Positions 9,622 through 19,421 are shown, numbered from the stretch's first letter. The stretch is 64,000 nt of DNA from Gemmatimonadaceae bacterium (GCA_947457545.1 CANGXD010000004.1:1-64000); one strand, 5' to 3'. Notes: generated from the letters alone by a model not told the origin. A program made the numbers and translations.

Positions 9622-10403
9622 GGCGACGGAAGGAGAACGCTGCGAATGAGCTCCTCGCGTTGTAGCGGCGTCGGATAGCTGATCAAAACGGCGCGGTATG
9701 GCCCCTTAAACACGAAGAGGCTGCCGGCGGAAGCGCCGATGATCCCACACGCCGCGATCAGCTTGCCCGTATCAGCCAACGATCCTGCCCCACCCAAGTA
9801 GGTCATGGGGAGCCGGGTCGCGCCGCGTATACGCCGTGCGAGATCGACGTCGTACCCCTTCATGACCCCGTCATCATCGATGCAGTTTATGACGATCTCG
9901 CCGGCGCCGAGCTCCGCCGCCTCACGGGCAAAGGCCTCTGGGCTTTTACCCGTACCTTTCCTCCCGTTGTGCGTGAAGACTTCGTCGCGTCCTCTAGCGC
10001 CCTTCCGACGGACGTCGAGGACCACAACGACGCTTTGACTCCCGATCTCCTCAGCGATCTGCGAGATGAGCGCGGGATTAACGATCGCGGCGGAGCTAAT
10101 CGCGACTTTCTCGACACCGAGACCACTGATGCGTTTGGCCTGTTCGACGGTCTTCACGCCGCCCCCGTAGCAGAGCGGCATCCGGCATTCCGCCGCGAAC
10201 TGCGCGATCAGACGGAAGTTGGGTTCTCGACGTTGCACCGTTGCATCGATATCGATGACGATGAGCTCATCTGCCTCCTTCTCATTGAAGATCTTGACGG
10301 CGTTAATCGGATCGCCGACATACTTGGGGTCGGCGAATCGGACCGTTTTGACCAGTCCCCCGTCGTGAACGAGGAGACACGGGATGATGCGCGGGCGGAG
10401 CAT
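9618..10403 (-). CDS. HisF-like cyclase subunit of sugar amidotransferase, WbuZ/HisF2-like
   Basis: MLRPRIIPCLLVHDGGLVKTVRFADPKYVGDPINAVKIFNEKEADELIVIDIDAT; TIM-barrel HisF family in polysaccharide context. Confidence 0.9.
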   Translation of the reverse strand: MLRPRIIPCLLVHDGGLVKTVRFADPKYVGDPINAVKIFNEKEADELIVIDIDATVQRREPNFRLIAQFAAECRMPLCYGGGVKTVEQAKRISGLGVEKVAISSAAIVNPALISQIAEEIGSQSVVVVLDVRRKGARGRDEVFTHNGRKGTGKSPEAFAREAAELGAGEIVINCIDDDGVMKGYDVDLARRIRGATRLPMTYLGGAGSLADTGKLIAACGIIGASAGSLFVFKGPYRAVLISYPTPLQREELIRSVLLPSP

Positions 10404-10404
10404 C

Positions 10405-11016
10405 TCAGATCTCTGCGAAGTGCTTCAGGAGCTGCGCCCCGAAATGATGGCTCTTTTCAGGATGGAACTGTACGCCGTAGACGTTCCCCACCTGAACCGC
10501 ACAAGCGAACTCTACGCCGTACGTCGAGACCGCGACGGCATCCCCAGCGCGATCACAATTGAAATAGTAGGAGTGTAGGAAATAAAACCGGGCGTCGGTC
10601 TCCAACCCCGCAAACAGCCCCCCGCTCCGTAACGGGCGGACATCGTTCCACCCCATATGCGGCAAAAGTAGATCCGGTAGCGCCAGCGCCTTGAACCCGC
10701 GGACGTCGCCATCCACGTAGCCAAGACCGCGTTCCGTCCCCTCGGAGCTGGACCGCCCGAGCATCTGCATTCCGACGCAGATCCCAAGTACCGGTGTACG
10801 CCCGTCGCGGACCAGCGCGTCAAGTGGTTCGCGCATCCCGGACCGGTTCAAAAGCTGCATCGCGTGATTGAACGCGCCGACGCCTGGCAGAATGACTCGC
10901 TTGGCGTCTGCTAGATCGGCGGCGGATCGCGCGAGCGCGACGTCGACGTTCATTCGCTTGTACATGTTCTGTAACGCCAAGACGTTCCCTAGCCCGTAAT
11001 CGACGATGTGGATCAT
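10405..11016 (-). CDS. HisH-like glutamine amidotransferase subunit, WbuY/HisH2-like
   Basis: MIHIVDYGLGNVLALQNMYKRMNVDVALARSAADLADAKRVILPGVGAFNHAM...PVLGICVGMQMLGRSSSEG...QFHPEKSHHFGAQLL (class I GATase triad motifs). Confidence 0.92.
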   Translation of the reverse strand: MIHIVDYGLGNVLALQNMYKRMNVDVALARSAADLADAKRVILPGVGAFNHAMQLLNRSGMREPLDALVRDGRTPVLGICVGMQMLGRSSSEGTERGLGYVDGDVRGFKALALPDLLLPHMGWNDVRPLRSGGLFAGLETDARFYFLHSYYFNCDRAGDAVAVSTYGVEFACAVQVGNVYGVQFHPEKSHHFGAQLLKHFAEI

Positions 11017-12200
11017 CGGATAATGGAACGCTGGACGCCTACGGCACGCATCACGTGAGTGCCAAACTGAATAAGCGGCATCGCGGACTTGTAGTCACGG
11101 TAGGTCTTTTTCGGTCCGTCATGCAAAGCACGGAGTTCCTCCACGCTGATGTCGAGTTTGGTCGCGATGTACTCAAAGTCCTGCGTGACGGTCGCCTCAT
11201 CGTAGGCGGGCTTGGCGATCTGTTCGAGTGCCTCCGCACGCGACATCTGCTCCGTCAGCACCAAGCTGGAAAAATGGGCACGTCGCTTATCGTAGCCAAA
11301 TTTCGTCGGTTGCCAATAGCCCTCGTAGAACCGCGTAAATCGCGACTCATAGTGCTTGTGCGCGTAGCGTTGCCAGCCGAACTTGTCGATCAGCAATTGC
11401 ATGGCGTCTTCCTTGATGTAGGGGACGTAGTTCAGCGGCCGCAGCACCCTCACACCCTTCACGTAGCGGTAGTAGATCTTGTAGGTGAAGATGTCCGCTA
11501 GCGGGAACGACGTGAGTGGACGCGTCCCGAACCGTCGATGGATATCCCGGAGATGTCGGAGATCCGAGGCGTGGTAAGCCCACTCCAACGGCTCTCGCAC
11601 GCATTCGGTTGAGTAGTTGCCGCCGTTCAAGATGTACTTAAATCCGTGTTCGGCGGCAAAGCGGTATAGAGCTGCGCCGAACGCGTGATCCTGCGGTACG
11701 TCCAAGTGGGGCACTTGCGCTTTGAAGAACGCCAACTGCAGATCCTTCATCTCCTGCCAGTTCACAACTTCCGTGTGGAGATCGAGTCCGAGCCCCTCGA
11801 CGATTCGTTCGATGTTGTGGACCGCCTGGTGGGAGTTCCACCCGGCATCGACGTGGAAGATCAGCGGTTTCAGCCCGAGTTTCTCCTTGGCGAGATACGC
11901 AAGGTAGGAACTGTCCACACCGCCGCTGATCCCGAGGATACAGTCGTGGTCGCGCCCGTTGCCCGCCCGACGCACCTCGTCCGCCTGTCGCATAATCTCG
12001 CGCTCGCCGCGCTCACCGGTGTGCCAATGCTGCTTAATGTTGCTGTAGTAGTTGTTGCAGTAGTCACACCAGCCACGTGAATCGAAGACGATCCCGGAGT
12101 CGCTGGTATCCATAATGCAGTTGCCGCAGATCTCGTACGGGCGGGTGGACATGACTAAGTCGTAGAAGTAGTATAGGGCAAGTGCGTCAAACGTACTCAC
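11013..12200 (-). CDS. N-acetyl sugar amidotransferase, WbuX/WbpG-like
   Basis: RPYEICGNCIMDTSDSGIVFDSRGWCDYCNNYYSN...DHDCILGISGGVDSSYLAYLAKEKLGLKPLIFHVDAGWNSHQAVHNIE (PP-loop, Cys motifs); ATGA overlap with HisH-like gene. Confidence 0.93.
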   Translation of the reverse strand: MSTFDALALYYFYDLVMSTRPYEICGNCIMDTSDSGIVFDSRGWCDYCNNYYSNIKQHWHTGERGEREIMRQADEVRRAGNGRDHDCILGISGGVDSSYLAYLAKEKLGLKPLIFHVDAGWNSHQAVHNIERIVEGLGLDLHTEVVNWQEMKDLQLAFFKAQVPHLDVPQDHAFGAALYRFAAEHGFKYILNGGNYSTECVREPLEWAYHASDLRHLRDIHRRFGTRPLTSFPLADIFTYKIYYRYVKGVRVLRPLNYVPYIKEDAMQLLIDKFGWQRYAHKHYESRFTRFYEGYWQPTKFGYDKRRAHFSSLVLTEQMSRAEALEQIAKPAYDEATVTQDFEYIATKLDISVEELRALHDGPKKTYRDYKSAMPLIQFGTHVMRAVGVQRSIIR

Positions 12201-13090
12201 CAGCCGGACAGAATTCCGTAGAGACGTTGGCGAAGGCCGTACAGAAAGGCGTTTGCGATTGACAGACTCCGCAGTTTATCGACCAAACCGACCGGACTAG
12301 CGAGGATTCCGATCAGACTGCCACGGAGCCGGGCCTTCTCACATGCCATCTTGGCCCGCAGCTCAGCCCGGCTCTTATCGGTGAGCTGTGCGCCGAACCG
12401 CTCGTAGAACATTGGTACCGCATTGATCCGCGACGAGATACGCCGATGGTAATCCGAGAAGGGCACCATCATGTTGATGCTGTTGCCTTCGTGCACCCGC
12501 CACTGGCAGCCAATGATGTCGGAGTGGATGATCCGCCACCCCGGAAAGTGTGAGACCGCGAGCTCCATCCACGTGTCCTCGTTGGGAAGCGACTCGGGCA
12601 CGGGGAAAATGCGATGAAGCGCTAGGCGATTCATCAGCGGCGACACGCCACTCAACGCCCCGCGGCCCGGCTTCCGCGGGACCACTGTACCGTCGAACCG
12701 CTTCTCCGTTGAAATCGAGATGATCTTGCACAGGCCCACAACCGGCACATCATCGGGTTCCGACCGCACCAACTCGTAACGAGCCGCAAGACTCCCGCTG
12801 GGCATAAGGTCATCGCCAGCAAAAATGCAGACGAATCGCGCTGTCGCGAGGCTTACACCATGATTGAACGCAGAGCACTTGCCTACGCCTGGGTTGCGTG
12901 TAAGCCGGAGCCGAGTGTCGCCCGGTAGCATCGATTCTACGATTTCGACCGTGTCGTCCGAGGATGCATCGTCAACAACGATGACCTCAAGCGTGACGTT
13001 TTGCTGGGCGAGAATGCTCTCAATGGCCTTTGCGATGTACTTCGACTCGTCCTTGACGGCCAGAACGACGCTGACTTGGGGTGCCGGCAT
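12197..13090 (-). CDS. Glycosyltransferase family 2
   Basis: MPAPQVSVVLAVKDESKYIAKAIESILAQQNVTLEVIVVDDASSDDTVEIVESM...FNHGVSLATARFVCIFAGDDLM. Start taken at MPAPQ; the ORF-track start is 13222. Confidence 0.9.
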   Translation of the reverse strand: MPAPQVSVVLAVKDESKYIAKAIESILAQQNVTLEVIVVDDASSDDTVEIVESMLPGDTRLRLTRNPGVGKCSAFNHGVSLATARFVCIFAGDDLMPSGSLAARYELVRSEPDDVPVVGLCKIISISTEKRFDGTVVPRKPGRGALSGVSPLMNRLALHRIFPVPESLPNEDTWMELAVSHFPGWRIIHSDIIGCQWRVHEGNSINMMVPFSDYHRRISSRINAVPMFYERFGAQLTDKSRAELRAKMACEKARLRGSLIGILASPVGLVDKLRSLSIANAFLYGLRQRLYGILSGW

Positions 13091-13367
13091 GTGCCCTGAG
13101 AAGGAATAGCAATACGAAACCGGGATCGCGAAGCGTGACGCCTGTCGCGCTCGGCCATCCACCGGACCTGCGCATTCTTGGCACCCAAATCTGCGACAAT
13201 ACACAGTTAACAGCAACGCCATACATCACGCAGGCCAGAGCAATGGACTCCGGGCCATCCGGACACCATCTTCCGCAATAGCTCCATACGATCAATGCCG
13301 ATGACCAGCGCGGTCGCTCCACCGCCATCAGACTGCGCGAACCACCATCACGCCTCGACCCGCCAGG

Positions 13368-14645
13368 GTGTCTCCGAGCTCAAGTTTCGCGCGCAACATT
13401 CTGACCGTCGCCAGTGGAACGGTAATCGCACAGATAATTCAAATCTTTGCGAGCCCAGTCCTCACACGTCTGTACGCCCCCGCAGAATTCGGCGCGCTGG
13501 CCCTCTATCTGTCGTTGGTCGCCGTCGGCGCGATTGCCGCGACCGGCCGATACGAACTGGCTATTCTCGTCCCTGCCGATCATTCGGACGCGCGCGCGCT
13601 CACCCAGCTCACGCTGGGCATCTCGGCTGCTGCCACCGTCCTCTTCCTCGTCATCGCCATCTTCGCATACCTCGGCTGGATCGTCATCCCCGCGTGGCAG
13701 CAACTCGGGGCGCTAATCCTGCTCGTTCCGATCGGTATCCTGCTTACCGCCACTTACCAGACATTGAGCTACTGGCTGAATCGGCACGCTCGATACAAGG
13801 TCCTCGCGTCGAGTCGGATCGCCCAATCAGCCGGCATGCTGGGAACGCAGTTTGGTGCAGGGGCAGCGAATCCGATCGGCGCAGCGCTCATCTTCGGCCA
13901 CTTGGTCGGTCAAATCACCGCTATCGTGACGCAGGTGTGGCAAGGGATGCAGTCGGCGGAGTTACGGCTCGGGCCGATCGACGGCCCGGCTGTGCGACGG
14001 GCCGCACTCGACCACGTACGATATCCAAAATACCTGGTTGTGGGCCACGTGGCCAATGCGCTCTCAAGCCAGTTGCCGGTGCTGCTACTGGCCGCGCTTT
14101 TTAATCCGGCGGTAGCAGGGCTCTACGCTCTCGCGGAGCGGGTGCTTGTGTTGCCCTCGTCCGTGATCGGTTCGGCGATCGGCGACGTGTATCGGCAGCG
14201 TGCGGCGGCAGAGTACCAGCAGCACGGTAACTGCCGGGCACTCTATCTTCGTACGGCAGGGCAGTTAGCGGCGCTCAGCGCCGTCCCCTGTCTTATGGTC
14301 GCCTTTGTAGGGGAACCGCTCTTCGGGATCGCGTTCGGGGCACGCTGGGTGCCGGCTGGGCGAATCGCAGCGCTGCTCTCCGGTATGATCTTCTTTCAGA
14401 TTATCTCCTCACCCTTGAGTCAAACCGTTCTTCTTGCGGGGATGCACCGACTTGACACCAGCTGGCAGTTCCTGCGACTAGGCGTCGCGAGTGCTGCGTT
14501 GTATATCGGCGCACGTATCGACCGCGAGCCTTGGACAGCGATTATTCTGTACTCTATCGGACTCGGAATAATGCACGTGCTACACTCCGTCATGCAGTAT
14601 CGTGCTGCAGTCGGACACCCTCGTCCCTCCGTCAGCTGCACATGA
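13368..14645 (+). CDS. wzx: Wzx-like flippase (polysaccharide biosynthesis membrane protein)
   Basis: FARNILTVASGTVIAQIIQIFASPVLTRLYAPAEFGALALYLSLVAVGAIAATGRYELAILVP with many TM segments. Confidence 0.85.
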   Translation: MSPSSSFARNILTVASGTVIAQIIQIFASPVLTRLYAPAEFGALALYLSLVAVGAIAATGRYELAILVPADHSDARALTQLTLGISAAATVLFLVIAIFAYLGWIVIPAWQQLGALILLVPIGILLTATYQTLSYWLNRHARYKVLASSRIAQSAGMLGTQFGAGAANPIGAALIFGHLVGQITAIVTQVWQGMQSAELRLGPIDGPAVRRAALDHVRYPKYLVVGHVANALSSQLPVLLLAALFNPAVAGLYALAERVLVLPSSVIGSAIGDVYRQRAAAEYQQHGNCRALYLRTAGQLAALSAVPCLMVAFVGEPLFGIAFGARWVPAGRIAALLSGMIFFQIISSPLSQTVLLAGMHRLDTSWQFLRLGVASAALYIGARIDREPWTAIILYSIGLGIMHVLHSVMQYRAAVGHPRPSVSCT

Positions 14646-15679
14646 GCAAGACCCGTATCCTTTTCCTCGCGGGCGTCTCGCTGCTCCCTGCTTTCGTGAA
14701 GCGCTCGATCTACCGCCACGTTTTCGGAGCGAAGATTGCCCCCGGAGTACGGATTGGGTTCGGCGCCATCCTCATCTTCAACGAGCTTGAACTCGAACGC
14801 GGTTCTCGAATCGGCGCTTTTTCCTTGATTCGGGTGCATCGCATGCACCTCGGCCCCCGAGCCAGCCTAGCTTCTTTCGTCGTCGTCGAGTGCCACACTG
14901 CCGACTTCGGCAGCGCGACCACGGTGTCGCCGTGGGTGAACATCCGAGCCGACCATCGCGATCCGCGGGCGACGCTCCGGATGGGATCGGAGAGTTGGAT
15001 CCTCGAGACTTGCTACATCAATCCGGCCCGGCCGATTACGCTTGGTCGCAATGTCGGCGTCGGAGGTGGCAGCTACATGTTCGGACACGGGCTATGGTTG
15101 TCGAAGCTCGAAGGATATCCAGTGGCGTTCGGACCGATAACGATCGGTGACGACGTCTGGCTCCCGTGGGGCTGCTTCATCCTGCCAGGCGTTGAAATCG
15201 GCTCTGGGGCCGTGGTCGGCGCACGCTCGTTGTTAAACAAGTCTGTGCCGGCCGGAGCACTCGCGGCGGGCTTGCCTGCGAAAATCTTGAAGGAACAGGT
15301 CGCGGTTCGTCCGGACATTCCGACGCGCAACGCGATGCTCTTGGAGGCGACGCGCGAGTTCGCCGCGTTCAGTGGCCGGCGGATCGACATCAGTGACAGT
15401 GGTAACTGGACCCAGGTCATTGTTGATGGTGCGCCGCTAATGGTGCTCGCACACAGCACAACAAGTTCCGCCCCTCCACCCGCGTTCTCTGACGCGTTGT
15501 GTCTCGTGCAAACCAAGTACGCCGACGCCACCGACTTGCACTCACGCGTCCTTTCTCTGGAGTCGTATCAAGCCTGCGCGTACGAGCAGATCGGACCACT
15601 GCAGAGGCAGTGGCTCGGACATCTTCGATTGATCGGCTTCCGATACTATCCAATCGACGAGGTCTGCGTCGAATCGTGA
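14642..15679 (+). CDS. Acyltransferase with left-handed beta-helix (hexapeptide) repeats
   Basis: MSKTRILFLAGVSLLPAFVKRSIYRHVFGAKIAPGVRIGFGAILIFNELELERGSRIGAFSLIRVH...ITIGDDVWLPWGCFILPGVEIGSGAVVGARSLLNKSVPAGALAAGLPAKILK; ATGA overlap with wzx. Confidence 0.85.
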   Translation: MSKTRILFLAGVSLLPAFVKRSIYRHVFGAKIAPGVRIGFGAILIFNELELERGSRIGAFSLIRVHRMHLGPRASLASFVVVECHTADFGSATTVSPWVNIRADHRDPRATLRMGSESWILETCYINPARPITLGRNVGVGGGSYMFGHGLWLSKLEGYPVAFGPITIGDDVWLPWGCFILPGVEIGSGAVVGARSLLNKSVPAGALAAGLPAKILKEQVAVRPDIPTRNAMLLEATREFAAFSGRRIDISDSGNWTQVIVDGAPLMVLAHSTTSSAPPPAFSDALCLVQTKYADATDLHSRVLSLESYQACAYEQIGPLQRQWLGHLRLIGFRYYPIDEVCVES

Positions 15680-17043
15680 GGATCGCCGTCCGCCCCCGGA
15701 GCACCGCAGCCACACGCTGGCTCTCGCAGATCCTAGCAGAGCGAATCTCTCCGTCTCTTGAGCTCTCCGAACGCGAGGGACGCATGGAACTCCGGGCGAC
15801 GGGGAGCGAGCGGGTGATCCGATTCCCTGTGCAGCATCCGTGCTGGTCTATGGCGAGTCGCGACATTCCAGTGGCCGTTTATTCGCCCGCCGCCGACGGA
15901 TTCGCACGGACGGACGCACGCCCGCTCCTTCGCATTGGCGAAATTAGTACGGACCCGGTCTGGCTGCCCGAGCCCGGTGGCGCAGCGCGCATAACCTACG
16001 ATCTCCCCGGATTGCTCTACTGGGCGCTCGCACGCTGCGAAGAGTTGGGCGATCAGCCACTCGATCGATACGACCGATTCCCCGCGAGTGCATCGCACGC
16101 GTTCGCGCACGGCTACCTTGAGCGCCCAGTGGTGGACGAGTGGCTCGAATTTCTTAACCAAGCCGCCGACCGTGTGTGGCCTTCCCTACATCGCGTGACC
16201 ACCCGAGGCTTTCGGATGATCCCGTCTCATGATGTAGATCAACCGAGTCGGTACGCGATGCGTCCTTTCCGCGGGTTCGCTCGGGCGGTGGTGGACGATG
16301 TGCTGGTGGACCGTGACCTCAGGCGCGCGCTACAAGGTGTATCGACCCGCGTCGGCTCCGCTCGCGCACTGCGGACATCGGACCCGGCCAATACTTTTGA
16401 CTGGATCATGCGTACGTCCGAAGCGCGGCGCGTGTCTAGCACCTTCTTCTTCATCTGCGGTCGGACGGCGCCGCGCATGGACGCGGGCTACGACCCTGAG
16501 GACCCCCCGATCCGCTCCCTGATGCGAAACGTGCACGAACGTGGCCATGAAATCGGACTGCATCCAAGTTTCGGGTCGTTCCGCTCTCAGGATGCAATAC
16601 GACGAGAAGCTGACCGCCTCCGGAAGATTTGCGTGGAGGAGTCCATCCACCAGAGCGCGTGGGGCGCGCGTATGCATTTCTTGCGCTATTCCCACCCTAC
16701 CACCCTCCGGGCGTTATCCGACGCAGGATTTACCTACGATACGACGCTCGGCTACGCGGACCGCATCGGATTTCGATGCGGTACGTGCCACGAGTATCCA
16801 GGCTTTGACCCGATCGAAGATCGCGCGTTGTCGATCCGTGTGCGTCCGCTGATAGTGATGGATTGCTCAGTGACGGACGCGCCGTACATGGGTCTCGGGA
16901 CCGGTGCTGCTGCGCTCGATGCCATCACGCGCGTAAAAGCTGCGTGTCGCGCCGTGGGTGGTGACTTCACGATCCTGTGGCACAATTCGGAGCTAGTGCG
17001 AGCGGATCAGCGAGCGCTTTACGAGGCCGCGCTGGATGCGTAG
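15676..17043 (+). CDS. Polysaccharide deacetylase-like protein
   Basis: RMIPSHDVDQPSRYAMRPFRG...STFFFICGRTAPRMDAGYDPEDPPIRSLMRNVHERGHEIGLHPSFGSF...LRALSDAGFTYDTTLGYADRIGFRCGTCHEYPGFD; GTG start overlaps the preceding stop. Confidence 0.75.
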   Translation: MRIAVRPRSTAATRWLSQILAERISPSLELSEREGRMELRATGSERVIRFPVQHPCWSMASRDIPVAVYSPAADGFARTDARPLLRIGEISTDPVWLPEPGGAARITYDLPGLLYWALARCEELGDQPLDRYDRFPASASHAFAHGYLERPVVDEWLEFLNQAADRVWPSLHRVTTRGFRMIPSHDVDQPSRYAMRPFRGFARAVVDDVLVDRDLRRALQGVSTRVGSARALRTSDPANTFDWIMRTSEARRVSSTFFFICGRTAPRMDAGYDPEDPPIRSLMRNVHERGHEIGLHPSFGSFRSQDAIRREADRLRKICVEESIHQSAWGARMHFLRYSHPTTLRALSDAGFTYDTTLGYADRIGFRCGTCHEYPGFDPIEDRALSIRVRPLIVMDCSVTDAPYMGLGTGAAALDAITRVKAACRAVGGDFTILWHNSELVRADQRALYEAALDA

Positions 17044-17048
17044 GGTGA

Positions 17049-18305
17049 TTAGATGGTAGAAACAAGCGGCCCAGATCGCCCCCGCATGCGAACAAGCAGA
17101 GCGTGGCCGATCATGTACAGAAAGCCGTTACCCAGCAGGAAACCAATCAACGGCGAACTGAAAAGGACCAGTGCCACTAGCGGCCATAGCGACTGGAACC
17201 CAATGTCGGGCGATCTACGGAACCAACGCATGAGCTGACCGCAAATAAGGCCGAAAGCGATCACGCCGAACCAACCAAAGTTGACAAACCCGTCGACCAG
17301 GAAAACGGTATTGGAGTTCGCCAAGTCGTTCCAGCCACCGAACTGGTACTCAAAGACGAAGCGCTCCAAGTTCACTCGTTCAAATCCAAAGAGTGCTGCA
17401 AGGAATGAGCTGGTAGCTCCCCACAGCGGTCGAGCATCAAAATAGCTTGCATGCACAACGAGGGTATCTGTTGCAGTAAATACCGGCACTGCGAAAGTCC
17501 GCCACAGGAAATACTCTATCGGATTCGCCGGCTTGAACGCGGCAGAGACAATGTCTGCGGCGACCACGGCCTCCCCAGGATCCGCCGTACCTCCTTCACC
17601 AAGAGAGAGATAGGTCGCAGCAACCAACACCAATATTGACCCGATTATCCCAGCTACAGCCTTGGGGCCTCCGAGCTTGCCTTGTATCGCAAAGTAGGCC
17701 AACAACGGCAGTACCATGTTCAAGAATAACGCCTTCTGCAAAAAGCTCACACAGAACAAGAAGAAGGCGATCGCGAAGATATGCCGTAGACGACTCCGCG
17801 CGGCGTATGCGATTACGACCGAATACGGAACCACCGTATTCACCATAAACGCACTCACATAGAGAAGGAGCAGCGCCGGACCAGCGCGCCCCTTCAGAAA
17901 CTCTCCACGCTCTTGGCTCAGCGTCTCGGCGCTGGCGCCCTGAAGCGCACTGATGATCGGAATGGCAGGCGCAGTTGCGAACGTAATAACCACAAAAGCG
18001 ATAAAGGCCAACCAGCTGGCACCGACGAACAGACGCCAATCGACATCAAACCACCGATGATTAGAGCCGAACCGCGCATCGAAAATCGGTATGCTGGCAC
18101 CTAGCACGAGCGACCCAACCCCGACCACGGTGATTAGCGCGAGCTCGAGGAAGACCCATTCCGGTAAAATGTTAAGGTATACAATAACGGGCACGACGGC
18201 ATAAGCGACGAGCAACAATCCGCTGAACACCCAGATTGCACTCTCCGGCCGGAAGAGCCTATCAGCGAGACTCGGTCCGCGTTCCATCGCCCCACCGCGA
18301 TTCAC
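17049..18305 (-). CDS. wzy: O-antigen/oligosaccharide repeat-unit polymerase, Wzy-like
   Basis: Polytopic membrane protein in Wzx/Wzy locus (FSGLLLVAYAVVPVIVYLNILPEWVFLELALITVVGVGSLVLGA...; NSNTVFLVDGFVNFGWFGVIAFGLICGQLMRWF). Confidence 0.75.
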   Translation of the reverse strand: MNRGGAMERGPSLADRLFRPESAIWVFSGLLLVAYAVVPVIVYLNILPEWVFLELALITVVGVGSLVLGASIPIFDARFGSNHRWFDVDWRLFVGASWLAFIAFVVITFATAPAIPIISALQGASAETLSQERGEFLKGRAGPALLLLYVSAFMVNTVVPYSVVIAYAARSRLRHIFAIAFFLFCVSFLQKALFLNMVLPLLAYFAIQGKLGGPKAVAGIIGSILVLVAATYLSLGEGGTADPGEAVVAADIVSAAFKPANPIEYFLWRTFAVPVFTATDTLVVHASYFDARPLWGATSSFLAALFGFERVNLERFVFEYQFGGWNDLANSNTVFLVDGFVNFGWFGVIAFGLICGQLMRWFRRSPDIGFQSLWPLVALVLFSSPLIGFLLGNGFLYMIGHALLVRMRGRSGPLVSTI

Positions 18306-18308
18306 TAC

Positions 18309-19421
18309 TCAGTCTCCGGACGGAAGCACAGTTCGCCCCAGCGGCGAGCGCTTCGAGGCATCTAACGCTGCACGGAAACGCTTGGCCTCTTCACTGGAAT
18401 CTACCGCCGACTTCCGCAGGAGGATGCGTAGCGGGAGGAACACCGCCGCAACCATCAGCCCAGCGAAGGCTCCGAGCAGCGAGAATTTCACACGACCACG
18501 GGGATCCGGAATCGACAGTACCAATGGCTGTTGGATCACAGTGAGCACGGGAGTGTCTTGCACCTCCCGAAGTTTCGCAGATTCAAGTGACTGCTCGATG
18601 GATCCGAGGAGTTGTTGGCGCAGCGAAACGGTTCGTTCAAGGCGCTCGGCTTCAAGTGTCAGTGTCGGTGAGCCCTGAACACGATTGCGCATTGCGAAAT
18701 CACGTAGCGCGTTCTCGGCATCACGCAGACTCGCGCGCGCCTCTGCGGCTCGATTCTGAGCGAACATCCGCTCGGCTTTTGCCTGGGACTGCCGCTTACC
18801 GAGATTGAACGTGTTCAGCTCTTCAAGTAGTCGCACTGCGATGCGCTCCGATACACTTGGCCACCTGGTACGCACGCGAAGAGCGATCACGCCGGTGCGT
18901 CGGTTGGGGGAGGCACTGATGCTCTGCTGCAACTCCTCGATGACTATTTCGTGCCGACGTTTCGCGTCCCCACGCTCCACATCGAAGAGCACCGCCAGGC
19001 TTTCCTTGGCCCCGCTGGTCCCCTCGCGCTGGAACGTCTCGCGTGCAATTGGATCAAGGATAACCGGCGAGGTGAGAAGCGCCGCGTAAAGCTCTGGGGA
19101 TGACGCCGATGATCCGCCACGAAGAGGTATTCCGAATTGGCCCGCAATTCCCATCAACGCCGAAAGGTCGGAATCCCCAGCAGATTGCGGCATGAAGGAT
19201 GCCGTCGCTGAGTACCGAGGACCGAGAATGGTCACGATGCCAAGGGCGACCAGTACTCCGGCCAGAGCCAAAGCAATGATGGCGCGTCGAGCCTCGAGCA
19301 CCAAAGCGCCGAAAAAATACAGTGCCGCACCGGCACTCTCGTCCCTCGTTACATCAGTTGGCGGGGAGCTCGGCTGATACGCTTGCGGAGTCGAAGGAGA
19401 TTGATCTGACATCGCACTCAT
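18309..19421 (-). CDS. Chain-length determinant / polysaccharide co-polymerase, Wzz-like
   Basis: TM near the N-terminus (AIIALALAGVLVALGIVTIL), YSATASFMPQ, coiled coil, C-terminal P-rich TM (PDPRGRVKFSLLGAFAGLMVAAVFL). Confidence 0.85.
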   Translation of the reverse strand: MSAMSDQSPSTPQAYQPSSPPTDVTRDESAGAALYFFGALVLEARRAIIALALAGVLVALGIVTILGPRYSATASFMPQSAGDSDLSALMGIAGQFGIPLRGGSSASSPELYAALLTSPVILDPIARETFQREGTSGAKESLAVLFDVERGDAKRRHEIVIEELQQSISASPNRRTGVIALRVRTRWPSVSERIAVRLLEELNTFNLGKRQSQAKAERMFAQNRAAEARASLRDAENALRDFAMRNRVQGSPTLTLEAERLERTVSLRQQLLGSIEQSLESAKLREVQDTPVLTVIQQPLVLSIPDPRGRVKFSLLGAFAGLMVAAVFLPLRILLRKSAVDSSEEAKRFRAALDASKRSPLGRTVLPSGD

